Assembly: GCA_964643885.1 (NCBI GenBank)
Contig: CAZXUI010000052.1
Location: 1 to 32,558, forward strand
Source: CAADGL01 sp964643885
Lineage (GTDB): Bacteria > Planctomycetota > Phycisphaerae > UBA1845 > Fen-1342
Direction of reading: 5' to 3'
Length of the DNA: 32,558 nt
Below the pieces are notes generated by a model. It was not told where the DNA came from. It made no database searches and worked only from the letters and a program-made list of their open reading frames with translations. Shown in pieces: positions 15,740 through 23,677 of this stretch. Numbering within the stretch: the stretch's first letter is position 1; each line of letters begins with the position of its first letter. A program made the position numbers and the translations under genes.

Positions 15740-16799
15740 TCTCGGCGCGGAGCCGGCATTTCTGGAGATCGGCCGGCGGCGGATCGGACCGGGGCAGCCG
15801 GCGTACGTGATCGCAGAAGCGGGGGTGAACCACGACGGCGAGCTGGCCAAGGCGCTCAAGCTGGTGGATGCGGCCGTCGCGGCGCGGGCGGACGCGGTCA
15901 AGTTTCAGGTCTTTCGCGCGGCCGAGCTTCTGACCGGGCAGGCGCAGGCGGCGGAGTATCAGAAGCGGGCCGGGCAGAGCGATGCGCGGGCGCTGCTCCA
16001 GCGGCTGGAGCTGGAGGATGACGCGCTGCGCGAGATTCGCGACTACTGCCGCGCGTGCGAGATCGAATTCCTGGCCACGCCGTTCGGGCTGGCGGATGTG
16101 CGGCGGCTGGCGCTGCTGGGCGTGCGGGCGATCAAGCTGGCGTCGACGGACCTGAACAACGTGCCGCTGGTTCAGGCGGCGGCGGTGACGGAGCTGCCGC
16201 TGATCATTTCGACCGGCGCGTCGACGGAGGAAGAGATCGAGGCGGCGGTGGCGCGGCTGTACGCGCTGGGGGCGGATGGGCGCTTCGCGCTGCTGCACTG
16301 CGTGAGCTGCTACCCGGCGCCGCTGGAGCTGGCGAACCTGCGGGCGACCGAGACGCTGCGGCGGCGGTACGACGCAGTCACCGGGTTCAGCGACCACACA
16401 ACGTCGCCGGAGACGGGGGCGTGGGCGGTGGCGGCCGGCGCGGCGATCCTCGAAAAGCATTTCACGCTCGATCCACAGGCGGAGGGGCCGGACCACGCGA
16501 TGTCGCTCGACCCCACGGGCCTGGCGGAGTACGTGGAGCGCGTGCGGCTGGTGGAGCGCGTGCTCGGCAGCGGCCGGCTGGGCATGGCGGCGGCCGAGGC
16601 GGATGTGCGGCGCGTTGCGCGGCGGAGCGTGGTGGCCGCCTGTGATCTCGCGGCCGGAACGCGGCTGACGGCGGAGATGCTGGTGACAAAGCGTCCGGCG
16701 GGGGGAATCGAGCCGGAGCGGCTGGATGAGCTGTTGGGTTGCACGCTGCGGCGCGACGTGCGGCGCGACACGCCGCTGACGTGGGACATGCTGCGGTGA
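15723..16799 (+). CDS. neuB: N-acetylneuraminate synthase family protein
   Basis: 358 aa from ATG 15723, overlapping the end of neuA by 17 bases. NeuB condenses phosphoenolpyruvate with ManNAc (or a related sugar) to sialic acid. Seen: YVIAEAGVNHDGELAKALKL (metal and PEP region) near residue 29, DAVKFQVF near 57, EFLATPF near 114, IKLASTDLNN near 138, ISTGAST near 160, LLHCVSCYPAP near 190, GFSDHT near 220 and EKHFTLDP near 243, then a C-terminal SAF (antifreeze-like) domain from about 290 (VVAACDLAAGTRLTAEML). Complete and of normal length. The substrate may be a 2,4-diamino sugar instead (legionaminic pathway); no dedicated LegB, LegC or LegH gene is here. Confidence 0.92.
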   Translation: MSCGVDLGAEPAFLEIGRRRIGPGQPAYVIAEAGVNHDGELAKALKLVDAAVAARADAVKFQVFRAAELLTGQAQAAEYQKRAGQSDARALLQRLELEDDALREIRDYCRACEIEFLATPFGLADVRRLALLGVRAIKLASTDLNNVPLVQAAAVTELPLIISTGASTEEEIEAAVARLYALGADGRFALLHCVSCYPAPLELANLRATETLRRRYDAVTGFSDHTTSPETGAWAVAAGAAILEKHFTLDPQAEGPDHAMSLDPTGLAEYVERVRLVERVLGSGRLGMAAAEADVRRVARRSVVAACDLAAGTRLTAEMLVTKRPAGGIEPERLDELLGCTLRRDVRRDTPLTWDMLR

Positions 16800-17944
16800 A
16801 GCGGACGAGGCGGAGCGGCGCGCGACGGCGTGTGGCCGTGGTGACGGGCACGCGGGCGGAGTACGGCGTGCTGCGAAGCACGATCGCGGCGATCGCGGGG
16901 CAGAAATCACTCGAACTGCAACTGCTCGTCACGGGCATGCACCTGCTGCCGCGTTTCGGGCGGACCGTGCGCGACATCGAGCGCGACGGGTGGCCGATCG
17001 CGGCGCGGGTGGCGATGCAGCGCGGCGATGATTCGCCGGCGGACCAGGCGGAGGGGCTGGCGCGCGGCGTGGCCGGCATCGCGCGGTTCCTGGAGCAGGC
17101 GGGAACGGACATCGTGCTGGTGCTGGGGGACCGCATCGAGGCGCTGGCGGGGGCGCTGGCGGCCGTGACGACGGGGCGCGTGCTCGCGCACGTGCACGGG
17201 GGCGACGCGGCGCCGGGGGACTTCGACGATTCCGTGCGGCACGCGATCACGAAGCTGGCGCATCTGCATTTCGTGGCGACGCGGCGCTCGCAGCAGCGCG
17301 TGCTGAGGCTGGGAGAGCAGCGGCGGCGCGTCTTCCGTGTGGGGGCGCCGGGGCTGGATGAGCTGCGGCCGGTGGTCGCGCGCTTGGGCCGGCGGCCGCG
17401 GGTCGACGAGGCGCTGGTGGTGTTTCATGCGAGCGGCCGGCCGGCGGAGCGCGAGCGGCGGGCGATGGAGTGGGTGCTCGGGGCGGTGCGCGAGGCGGGG
17501 CTGCGGCGGCGGGTGATCCTGCCGAACACGGATCGCGGACATGCGGGCGTGCTCGAGGCGATCGACGCGCATCTGCGCGCGTCGGGGCGGGGCGAGGTCG
17601 AGGTGCATCGCTCGCTGCCGCGGGATGAGTACATCCGGCGGCTGGCGGCGGCGCGGCTGCTGATCGGTAACTCATCGAGCGGGATCATCGAGGCGCCGCT
17701 GGCGGGAACGCCGGCGGTGGACGTGGGCCGGCGGCAGGCGGGTCGAGAGCGCGGCGGACCGGGCGTCGTGCACTGCGAGGAAAACGCGGCCGCGATCCGG
17801 CGGGCCGTGCAGCGGGCGCTGCGGCTGCGTCTGAAAGCGGGCGGACGGACGGTCTATGGAGACGGCCGGGCGGGCGAGCGGATCGCGCGCCTGCTGGCGA
17901 CGATGCGACTGGACCCGCTGAGAAGGAAGCAGCACCAGGTCTGA
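16796..17944 (+). CDS. neuC: UDP-GlcNAc 2-epimerase (hydrolysing)
   Basis: 382 aa from GTG 16796, overlapping the neuB stop (GTGA). NeuC turns UDP-GlcNAc into ManNAc and UDP, the first step of bacterial sialic acid synthesis. Seen: VVTGTRAEYGVL near residue 14, LVLGDRIEAL near 107, HVHGGDAAPGDFDDSVRHAI near 130 (Asp where most family members have Glu), THxHF-like AHLHFVATRRS, and GNSSSGIIEAPLAGTPAVDVG near 292 for UDP binding. The start was chosen because it overlaps the neuB stop and precedes the first beta strand by 13 residues. The genes are ordered neuA-neuB-neuC, so all enzymes from UDP-GlcNAc to the CMP-sugar are present if the substrate is GlcNAc; no sialyltransferase follows. Confidence 0.9.
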   Translation: MKRTRRSGARRRVAVVTGTRAEYGVLRSTIAAIAGQKSLELQLLVTGMHLLPRFGRTVRDIERDGWPIAARVAMQRGDDSPADQAEGLARGVAGIARFLEQAGTDIVLVLGDRIEALAGALAAVTTGRVLAHVHGGDAAPGDFDDSVRHAITKLAHLHFVATRRSQQRVLRLGEQRRRVFRVGAPGLDELRPVVARLGRRPRVDEALVVFHASGRPAERERRAMEWVLGAVREAGLRRRVILPNTDRGHAGVLEAIDAHLRASGRGEVEVHRSLPRDEYIRRLAAARLLIGNSSSGIIEAPLAGTPAVDVGRRQAGRERGGPGVVHCEENAAAIRRAVQRALRLRLKAGGRTVYGDGRAGERIARLLATMRLDPLRRKQHQV

Positions 17945-18024
17945 GCGACGGCCGAGGGCGAAAAGAATCCGGGGGGCCGCGAAGCTGGTTCGTCTGAGAC
18001 GATGCTTGGCGCCAGGGGTTTCCG

Positions 18025-19455
18025 TCAGACCAGCTCGCCGCGCTTCACCAGCCGCTTGACCTCGCCCACCAGGTGGATCGAGCCGGTGATGCAGATCAGG
18101 TCTTCGCGGCTGACGCAGTGCTTGGCGATCTCGTAGGCCTGCTGAACGGTCGGGGCCACCTGGGCCATCTTGTGCGACTTCTCCTGGAAGCGCTGGAGCA
18201 GCTCGTACGGATCCGCCGAGCGCGGCGTGCCCGTGCCCGTGAAGATCACCTTGTCGGCCCCGAGCTGAAGCTGCTGGAGCATGCCGTCGATGTCCTTGTC
18301 GGCCGAGCAGCCGAAGATCAGCACGGTCGACTCGGCGGCGATGTTCTGCCCGATGGCCCGCATCAGGGCGGCGATGCTGGCAGCGTTGTGGGCCGCGTCG
18401 ACGATCGTGCGCGGGTGCTCGCGGACGGACTCCAGCCGGCCGGGCACGTGAACGCCGGCCAGCCCGTCGATCGCGTCCTGCTCAGGAATGTCGAAGCCGC
18501 GCTCGCGCAGCGCGTCGATCATGCCCAGAGCGACGGCACAGTTGATCGCCTGATGCTCGCCCAGCAGCGGCACCTGCACGTGGTCGAAGCGGCTGTGCCG
18601 GGTCGACATGCAGATGCGCGTCAGCGGACCGGTCAGCCGCGACGACTCGAAGCGGTAGCTGAAGTCCAGATCGTCGCCGACGATCCGCAGCTCGCAGCCG
18701 ACCCGCTTGGCCGCCTCACGCAGCACGCGCACGACCGACGCGGGCTGCGGCGCGCTGATGACGGGCACGCCCGGCTTGAAGATGCCGGCCTTCTCCTCGG
18801 CGATCGCTTCGAGCGTGTTGCCGAGCTGCTGCATGTGGTCGTAGCTGATGTTGGTGATCCCGCACACCTCGGGCTTGACCACGTTGGTCGAGTCGAGCCG
18901 GCCGCCCAGACCCGTCTCGAGCACGGCGAAGTCGGTCTCGTGATGGACGAAGTGTACGAAGGCGGCGGCCGTCATGATCTCGAAGAAGGTCGGGCTCTCC
19001 TTCTCCAGCCGCTTGACGACCGGCGCGATGCGGGCGATCAGTCGGGCGAACTCGCTCTCGCGGATGAGCGTGCCGTCGATGCTGATGCGCTCGGTGATCT
19101 CCTCGACGTGCGGGCTAGTGTACAGGCCGGTCTTCATGCCGGCGCCGCTGAGCATCGCCGCGAGCATGTGGCAGGTCGAGCCCTTGCCCTTGGTGCCGGC
19201 GACGTGCACGCAGCGCAGGCCGCGGTGAGGATTCTTCAGGCCCGCCAGCAGCCGCTGCATACGCGAGAGGTTGAAATTCGTGTGGTTGTAGCCGACCCGC
19301 AGCATCCGCTCATAATTGGTGCGGGTGTTAAGGAAATTCATTGCGGACTGAAATGTCCGAATTGCGGATGCAGGGCGCTTCGTCTTGCTACCGCCGCGTG
19401 AGCTAGTCCGGGATCGGGAGCGTGCGGGCGAGCGCTTCCTTAGCGTTCGACTCAT
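18025..19455 (-). CDS. folC: Folylpolyglutamate synthase / dihydrofolate synthase
   Basis: 476 aa from ATG 19455. FolC adds glutamate to dihydropteroate and to folates using ATP. Seen: a basic N-terminal tail (SRTLRKRSPARSRSR) of about 37 residues before MNFLNTRTNYERM; ATP loop HVAGTKGKGSTCH near 85-97; YTSPHVEEITERI near 112; ILARVL-equivalent LETGLGGRLDSTN near 175; ITNISYDHMQQLGNT near 196; VDAAHN near 348; and a GTGTPRSADP C-terminal domain. The start was chosen because a consensus promoter ends seven bases before it; longer in-frame starts would lie upstream of that promoter. Divergent from aroB. The Arg/Ser-rich extension is unusual. Confidence 0.95.
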   Translation of the reverse strand: MSRTLRKRSPARSRSRTSSRGGSKTKRPASAIRTFQSAMNFLNTRTNYERMLRVGYNHTNFNLSRMQRLLAGLKNPHRGLRCVHVAGTKGKGSTCHMLAAMLSGAGMKTGLYTSPHVEEITERISIDGTLIRESEFARLIARIAPVVKRLEKESPTFFEIMTAAAFVHFVHHETDFAVLETGLGGRLDSTNVVKPEVCGITNISYDHMQQLGNTLEAIAEEKAGIFKPGVPVISAPQPASVVRVLREAAKRVGCELRIVGDDLDFSYRFESSRLTGPLTRICMSTRHSRFDHVQVPLLGEHQAINCAVALGMIDALRERGFDIPEQDAIDGLAGVHVPGRLESVREHPRTIVDAAHNAASIAALMRAIGQNIAAESTVLIFGCSADKDIDGMLQQLQLGADKVIFTGTGTPRSADPYELLQRFQEKSHKMAQVAPTVQQAYEIAKHCVSREDLICITGSIHLVGEVKRLVKRGELV

Positions 19456-19461
19456 GCAAAT

Positions 19462-19490
19462 AGCATACCCAAATCGATAATTTTCGTCAA
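19462..19490 (-). promoter_or_regulatory. Promoter of folC, predicted leaderless
   Basis: Minus strand: -35 TTGACG (19485-19490), 17-bp spacer, -10 TATGCT (19462-19467), then six bases to ATG 19455. The predicted +1 is the A of the ATG. Confidence 0.75.
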
Positions 19491-19617
19491 TCGACGCAGG
19501 TCCGGGGTTATCAACAATGCGGCTTGAACACATGCAGAATAAGATTCTTATCGGTCTATAATCCACGAAATGCAGTTATCGGATGTCAAGAACGCGAAGT
19601 CCGGCCGGCACCCCGCA

Positions 19618-19646
19618 ATGACGCCACCCGCTGCCCGACCTATAAT
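19618..19646 (+). promoter_or_regulatory. Promoter of aroB
   Basis: -10 TATAAT (19641-19646) with ATGACG 17 bp upstream (19618-19623, four of six matches to TTGACA). Initiation near 19653 would leave about 30 nt before TTG 19684 and would exclude the longer starts at 19570 and 19618. A second TATAAT at 19557-19562 has no good -35 box. Confidence 0.6.
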
Positions 19647-19683
19647 CGGCCCCGCCCAGATTCCTAGCCGCGCAGGTATCCGC

Positions 19684-20760
19684 TTGCAGACGATCCAGGT
19701 CCAGCTCCCGCACACGGCCTACCCGATCCTGATCGGCTCCAAGGTCCGCAACGAGGTCCCGCGCGTATTGGCGCAACTCCGGGGATGTCATCGACTTCTG
19801 GTCATCACCGACCGCAACGTCGAGCGGCTGCATGGCGCCGCGCTCCGGGCCGTCCTGCCGCCGGCCACGGCCGAGGCCGTCATCGAGCCGGGCGAGGCGA
19901 GCAAGTCGCTGGCCGCCCTGGAGCCGCTCTACGACGCGCTGGCCGAGGCCCGCATCGAGCGGGATGACGCCATCGCGGCCTTCGGCGGAGGGGTCGTGGG
20001 CGACGTGGCGGGCTTCGTGGCCGCCACCTGGCTGCGGGGAGTCCGCTTCGTGCAGGTTCCGACGACGCTGGAGGCGGCCATCGACGCGGCCGTGGGGGGC
20101 AAGACGGGGATCAATCACCCGGCCGGGAAGAATCTGGTCGGGGCATTTCACCAGCCGTCGGCTGTGCTGGTGGATGTGGACTTTCTGGCGACGCTGGAGG
20201 CGCGAGACCGCGTTTCGGCCCTGTCGGAGAGCGTCAAGCATGCACTGATCCGTGACGAGAAGTTCTTCGAGTGGCACGAGCAGAATGCGGAGGCGATCCG
20301 CGCTGGGCAGGCGGACGTGCTGGAGGAGCTGATCGCGCGGAACTGCGGCGTCAAGGCGGACGTCGTCGGCCGGGACGAGCGCGAGAGCGGCCTGCGGGCG
20401 ATCCTGAACTTCGGGCACACCGTCGGGCATGCGCTCGAGCATGTGCTGGGCTACGCACTGCGGCACGGGGAGTGTGTCGGGCTGGGCGTTCTGGTGGAGA
20501 ACCGGCTGGCCCGGCTGCGCGGGATGATCGACGAAGGGCTGGAGCGGCGGACGGCAGAGTTGCTGGGGCGGCTGGGGTTGCCGGCGACGCTGCCGCAGCG
20601 GGTCGACCCCGCGGGGATTCTGGCGGCCTGCCGGATGGACAAGAAGAACCGGCACGGCGCGATTCACTTCGTGCTGTTGGAGGGAATCGGGCGGCCGGTG
20701 CGGGTGAGTGATGTCGACGACGAACAGATTGTCGCAGCGCTGGAGATCGTGCAGCCGTAG
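19684..20760 (+). CDS. aroB: 3-dehydroquinate synthase
   Basis: 358 aa from TTG 19684; the frame is open from ATG 19570, but the TATAAT at 19641 and the family N-terminus (QTIQVQLPHTAYPILIG) favour the TTG. AroB converts DAHP to 3-dehydroquinate in the shikimate pathway using NAD and a metal. Seen: ITDRNVERLHG near 38, PGEASKSL near 64, AFGGGVVGDVAGFVAATWLRG near 98 (NAD site), QVPTTLEAAIDAAVGGKTGINHPAGKN near 123, LSESVKHALI near 180, FGHTVGHALEH near 240 (metal His) and HGECVGLGV near 258, plus DKKNRHGAIHFVLL near 318. Complete. Divergent from folC, so both housekeeping genes share a control region. Confidence 0.97.
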   Translation: MQTIQVQLPHTAYPILIGSKVRNEVPRVLAQLRGCHRLLVITDRNVERLHGAALRAVLPPATAEAVIEPGEASKSLAALEPLYDALAEARIERDDAIAAFGGGVVGDVAGFVAATWLRGVRFVQVPTTLEAAIDAAVGGKTGINHPAGKNLVGAFHQPSAVLVDVDFLATLEARDRVSALSESVKHALIRDEKFFEWHEQNAEAIRAGQADVLEELIARNCGVKADVVGRDERESGLRAILNFGHTVGHALEHVLGYALRHGECVGLGVLVENRLARLRGMIDEGLERRTAELLGRLGLPATLPQRVDPAGILAACRMDKKNRHGAIHFVLLEGIGRPVRVSDVDDEQIVAALEIVQP

Positions 20761-20858
20761 CCCGATGTGAGCGGAGGATGCGTGGCCGGTGTTGCCGTGC
20801 TCGATGGCCTTGCACTGCTCGAACGGCCGTGGCACGCCGGCGCTGCCCGGCGGACGCG

Positions 20859-20887
20859 TTGAGGGGGGCATCGGGGGTCTGTAGAAT
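20859..20887 (+). promoter_or_regulatory. Promoter of the GT87 pair, predicted leaderless
   Basis: -35 TTGAGG (20859-20864), 17 bp, -10 TAGAAT (20882-20887), then eight bases to ATG 20896. The predicted transcript starts at or next to the ATG. Confidence 0.65.
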
Positions 20888-20895
20888 CCGCGGCG

Positions 20896-22374
20896 ATGTC
20901 GGGTGAGCCCGAAGCGAACGTTCTGAATCACGCCCCGGCCGGCCCGCCGGCCGCAACCTCCATCCGCGTGCCGCTGCTCGTCCGCGTGGTGTGCGAGCTG
21001 GCCTTCGCCGCGTTCATTCTCGCGCTGGCGCTGGTCAGTCTGAAGCGCATCGCGATCGTCTTTCCTGACTTCGAGTTCTTCTACAAGGCCACGCGCTGGC
21101 TCGTGGAGCACGGCAGCCTCGACCGTGGCGTGGACGTGATCGACGGGCGGTTCGTGCCGCGCGGCGGGATCGAGTGGTACCTGCCCTTCGTGCCGCGGCT
21201 GCTCTCGCCTCTGGCGCTGCTGTCCTACCAGCCGGCGGGGTGGGTCTGGCTGTGCATCAACCTGACGGCCATGGTCACGACGGTCCGGCTCATCGCCGTG
21301 CACGTGATGAACTTCGCCCGCCGCGACTGGGTCCTGGTCCAGATGATGCCCGTGCTCTTCCTGGGGTCCTATTGGGAGCTCGAATTCCGGCTCAACCAGA
21401 TCAACGTGCTCACACTGCTGCTGATGACGGCCTTCCTGGTGCATTTGCAACAGGGCGGCCGGCTGGTCGCCGGGTTCTGGCTCGGCCTGGCCATTCTGAT
21501 CAAGCTGACGCCGGGCCTGCTGCTGCTGTGGGTCCTGCTCAAGCGGCAGTATCGTACGGCGGCCGTGGCGCTGGCGACGGCGGTGATGGCCGGTCCGGCC
21601 GGCGATCTGATCGTCTTCGGGCCGCAGTACACGACGGAGGCGTATCGGATCTGGTTCGCCCAGGCGGTCGAAAAGGGCTCGCATCGCGGGCTGATCCTGA
21701 ATCAACAGGAGATGGATTGGCGCAACCAGGCCCTCGGGGCGGTCGTGTCGCGCTGGCTGCACAAGACGAACTGGAGCACGACCTTCGACAACGACCCGCG
21801 GCCGCCGGACGACCCGGTCAAGCGCTATCTCAACGTGGCGAATCTGCCCCGCCCGCAGATCGTCGCGCTCGTGACGGCGCTGGCCGGCGGGTCGGTGCTG
21901 GGGCTGCTGTGGCTGGCGCGGCGGCCGCTCGAGCAGTGCACGCCCTGGCAGGTGCGGATCGAGTGGGCCCTGTTCATCCTGGCGATGCTGTGGCTGATGC
22001 CGGTGATGCGGCGGTATCACATCGTCTGGGCCCTGCCTACGCTGTCGATCCTGCTGACGGCCGTGTTTCACCTGGGGCTGCGGCCGGCGTGGTCGAAGGC
22101 GGCCGTCGCGGCCGTGGCGTTCGTGCCGCTCTCGCAGGCGGCATTGCTGAGCAAGAAGTGGATCGACACGAACGTCGTGGAGGCCACGGGGATTCTTCTG
22201 CTGAGCGTGCTGCTGCTGGCCGTGGTGATGGTGTGGCTGCTGCTGTGGACGCGGCGCGAGCCGGCGCTGCTGTCGGATGTGCCGGCCGAGCAGCGATCGG
22301 CCACGGCGGCGTCACTGAGCGGCCCAGGCGGCGGGCGAACGATCGCGCCGGCCGGTGTGGCGAAGCATGTCTGA
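20896..22374 (+). CDS. GT87-type (DUF2029) polytopic membrane glycosyltransferase
   Basis: 492 aa with about ten membrane helices. The features resemble the GT87 family of polyprenyl-phosphate-dependent mannosyltransferases: an early acidic motif after the first helix (FPDFEFFYKATRWLVEHG near residue 54), an EWYLPFVPRLLSPLALL segment near 94, NQINVLTLLLM near 168 and KLTPGLLLLWVLLKR near 200. GT87 enzymes use a lipid-linked sugar at the outer face of the inner membrane. The acceptor is unknown. The stop overlaps the ATG of a second GT87-like gene, so both probably act on the same glycan or lipid. The soluble tail (RREPALLSDVPAEQ...) is poorly conserved in appearance. Start ATG 20896 fits the promoter spacing. 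Confidence 0.78.
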   Translation: MSGEPEANVLNHAPAGPPAATSIRVPLLVRVVCELAFAAFILALALVSLKRIAIVFPDFEFFYKATRWLVEHGSLDRGVDVIDGRFVPRGGIEWYLPFVPRLLSPLALLSYQPAGWVWLCINLTAMVTTVRLIAVHVMNFARRDWVLVQMMPVLFLGSYWELEFRLNQINVLTLLLMTAFLVHLQQGGRLVAGFWLGLAILIKLTPGLLLLWVLLKRQYRTAAVALATAVMAGPAGDLIVFGPQYTTEAYRIWFAQAVEKGSHRGLILNQQEMDWRNQALGAVVSRWLHKTNWSTTFDNDPRPPDDPVKRYLNVANLPRPQIVALVTALAGGSVLGLLWLARRPLEQCTPWQVRIEWALFILAMLWLMPVMRRYHIVWALPTLSILLTAVFHLGLRPAWSKAAVAAVAFVPLSQAALLSKKWIDTNVVEATGILLLSVLLLAVVMVWLLLWTRREPALLSDVPAEQRSATAASLSGPGGGRTIAPAGVAKHV

Positions 22375-23677
22375 GCAGCGCCGGCGGCAGTGGGTGTGGC
22401 TCTCGCTGCTGGCGGTAGTGCTGGTGACGGCCGCTGCCTTCTCCGCGGGGCGCTCGCTGCGGATGCGCTTCGATTTCAGCCACTTCTATCTCGATGCGGC
22501 CTATGTCTGGCAGCATGGCGAGCTGAATCCGGATCTCGACGGGCCGGATCGAGACGCGCGGCGGCAGCTTCCCTTCTATCTGCCGGTGGTGAGCCTGGCG
22601 CTGGCGCCGCTGGCGGCCGGCGGACCCGTCATTGCGGCTCTGCTCTGGTCGGCCGCACAGGTATTTTGCCTGTTCTACTGTCTGCGCGTGCTGGCGCGCT
22701 GGTACGGCGGCGACTGGCGGAACGCCCCATGGGCGCTGATCGCAGCGGTGGCGCTGGCGCTGCCGGCGATCATAAACGCGGCCCAGTTCAATCAACTGAC
22801 CTTCATCGTCCTGGCCCTGGTGCTGGCCGGCGTGGATCGGGCAGAGCGAGGCAGGTCCGCGGCCGGCGGAGCGATGCTGGCGGCGGCGGCCGTGCTGAAG
22901 CTGCTGCCTGCGATCTTCGCCTTGTGGCTGGTGCTGCGGCGCGATTGGCGCGGCGCGGCCGCGTTCGCGGCCGCCGCGGTCGTGCTGATTGTCGCCCCCC
23001 CGCTGGCTCTGTTTGGGCCTCAGCGGACCGCCGAGTACCACCGGCAGTGGTGGGTGCACAACGTGCAAGGCGCGTCGCTGCGCGGGATGGTCGCAGAGGA
23101 CCTGGAGGAGCACTTCGTCGACCGGCGGAACCAGTCGATCGATTCGGTCCTGGCGCGGCTGCTGTGGCCGGAGCATCCATACCGCACGGCGGACTGGACG
23201 GTGGGGCTGAGCGCCGAAGCGTGCGTTCGGCTCGGGTGGGCGATCAAGCTTGTGATCGTGGCAGGTTTGATCGCGGCGGTGCTGCGGAGCGGCCGGGCGG
23301 CAGGGTTGGAGCGGCGCGGCGTGGGGGCCGAGCTGATGTTGCTGGGGATGCTTGTGCTCTCGCCGCTGCTGCGCCAGTACTACCTGTTGTGGGCCTTGCC
23401 GGCGCTGGCGGCGCTGTGCGCGCTGGCGGGCTCGGCCGAGGTGCGAGCGCGGCTGACGGGGCGGACCGGCGTCGCCGTCTGGCTGGCGGGGATGATTCTG
23501 TGGACCTGGCCGGCCGCGCGGCTGGCGGGCGCTCATCTGCTGATGCTGCTGGCGATGGGCGTGCTGCTGGCCGCGGCAACGTGGCCCTCGTCAGGGCGAG
23601 GCGACGCGGCGCCAGCTCTCCGGCGCGACGGCCATCGACTTGACGGCGGTGAAGCCGGCCGGGGGGGAGTTGAATAG
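22367..23677 (+). CDS. Second GT87-type (DUF2029) membrane glycosyltransferase
   Basis: 436 aa from ATG 22367, which overlaps the upstream stop (translational coupling). Same architecture as its neighbour: FDFSHFYLDAAYVWQHGEL near residue 34, QLPFYLPVVSLALAPLAAG near 64, NQLTFIVLALVLAG near 140, KLLPAIFALWLVLRRDWRGA near 172, and RRNQSIDSVLARLLWP near 253, which parallels WRNQALGAVVSRWL of the first gene. The two are diverged paralogues. The last 87 bases overlap, on the opposite strand, the end of the pseudopilin operon; the C-terminal GRGDAAPALRRDGHR tail encoded there looks unstructured. Confidence 0.75.
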   Translation: MSEQRRRQWVWLSLLAVVLVTAAAFSAGRSLRMRFDFSHFYLDAAYVWQHGELNPDLDGPDRDARRQLPFYLPVVSLALAPLAAGGPVIAALLWSAAQVFCLFYCLRVLARWYGGDWRNAPWALIAAVALALPAIINAAQFNQLTFIVLALVLAGVDRAERGRSAAGGAMLAAAAVLKLLPAIFALWLVLRRDWRGAAAFAAAAVVLIVAPPLALFGPQRTAEYHRQWWVHNVQGASLRGMVAEDLEEHFVDRRNQSIDSVLARLLWPEHPYRTADWTVGLSAEACVRLGWAIKLVIVAGLIAAVLRSGRAAGLERRGVGAELMLLGMLVLSPLLRQYYLLWALPALAALCALAGSAEVRARLTGRTGVAVWLAGMILWTWPAARLAGAHLLMLLAMGVLLAAATWPSSGRGDAAPALRRDGHRLDGGEAGRGGVE

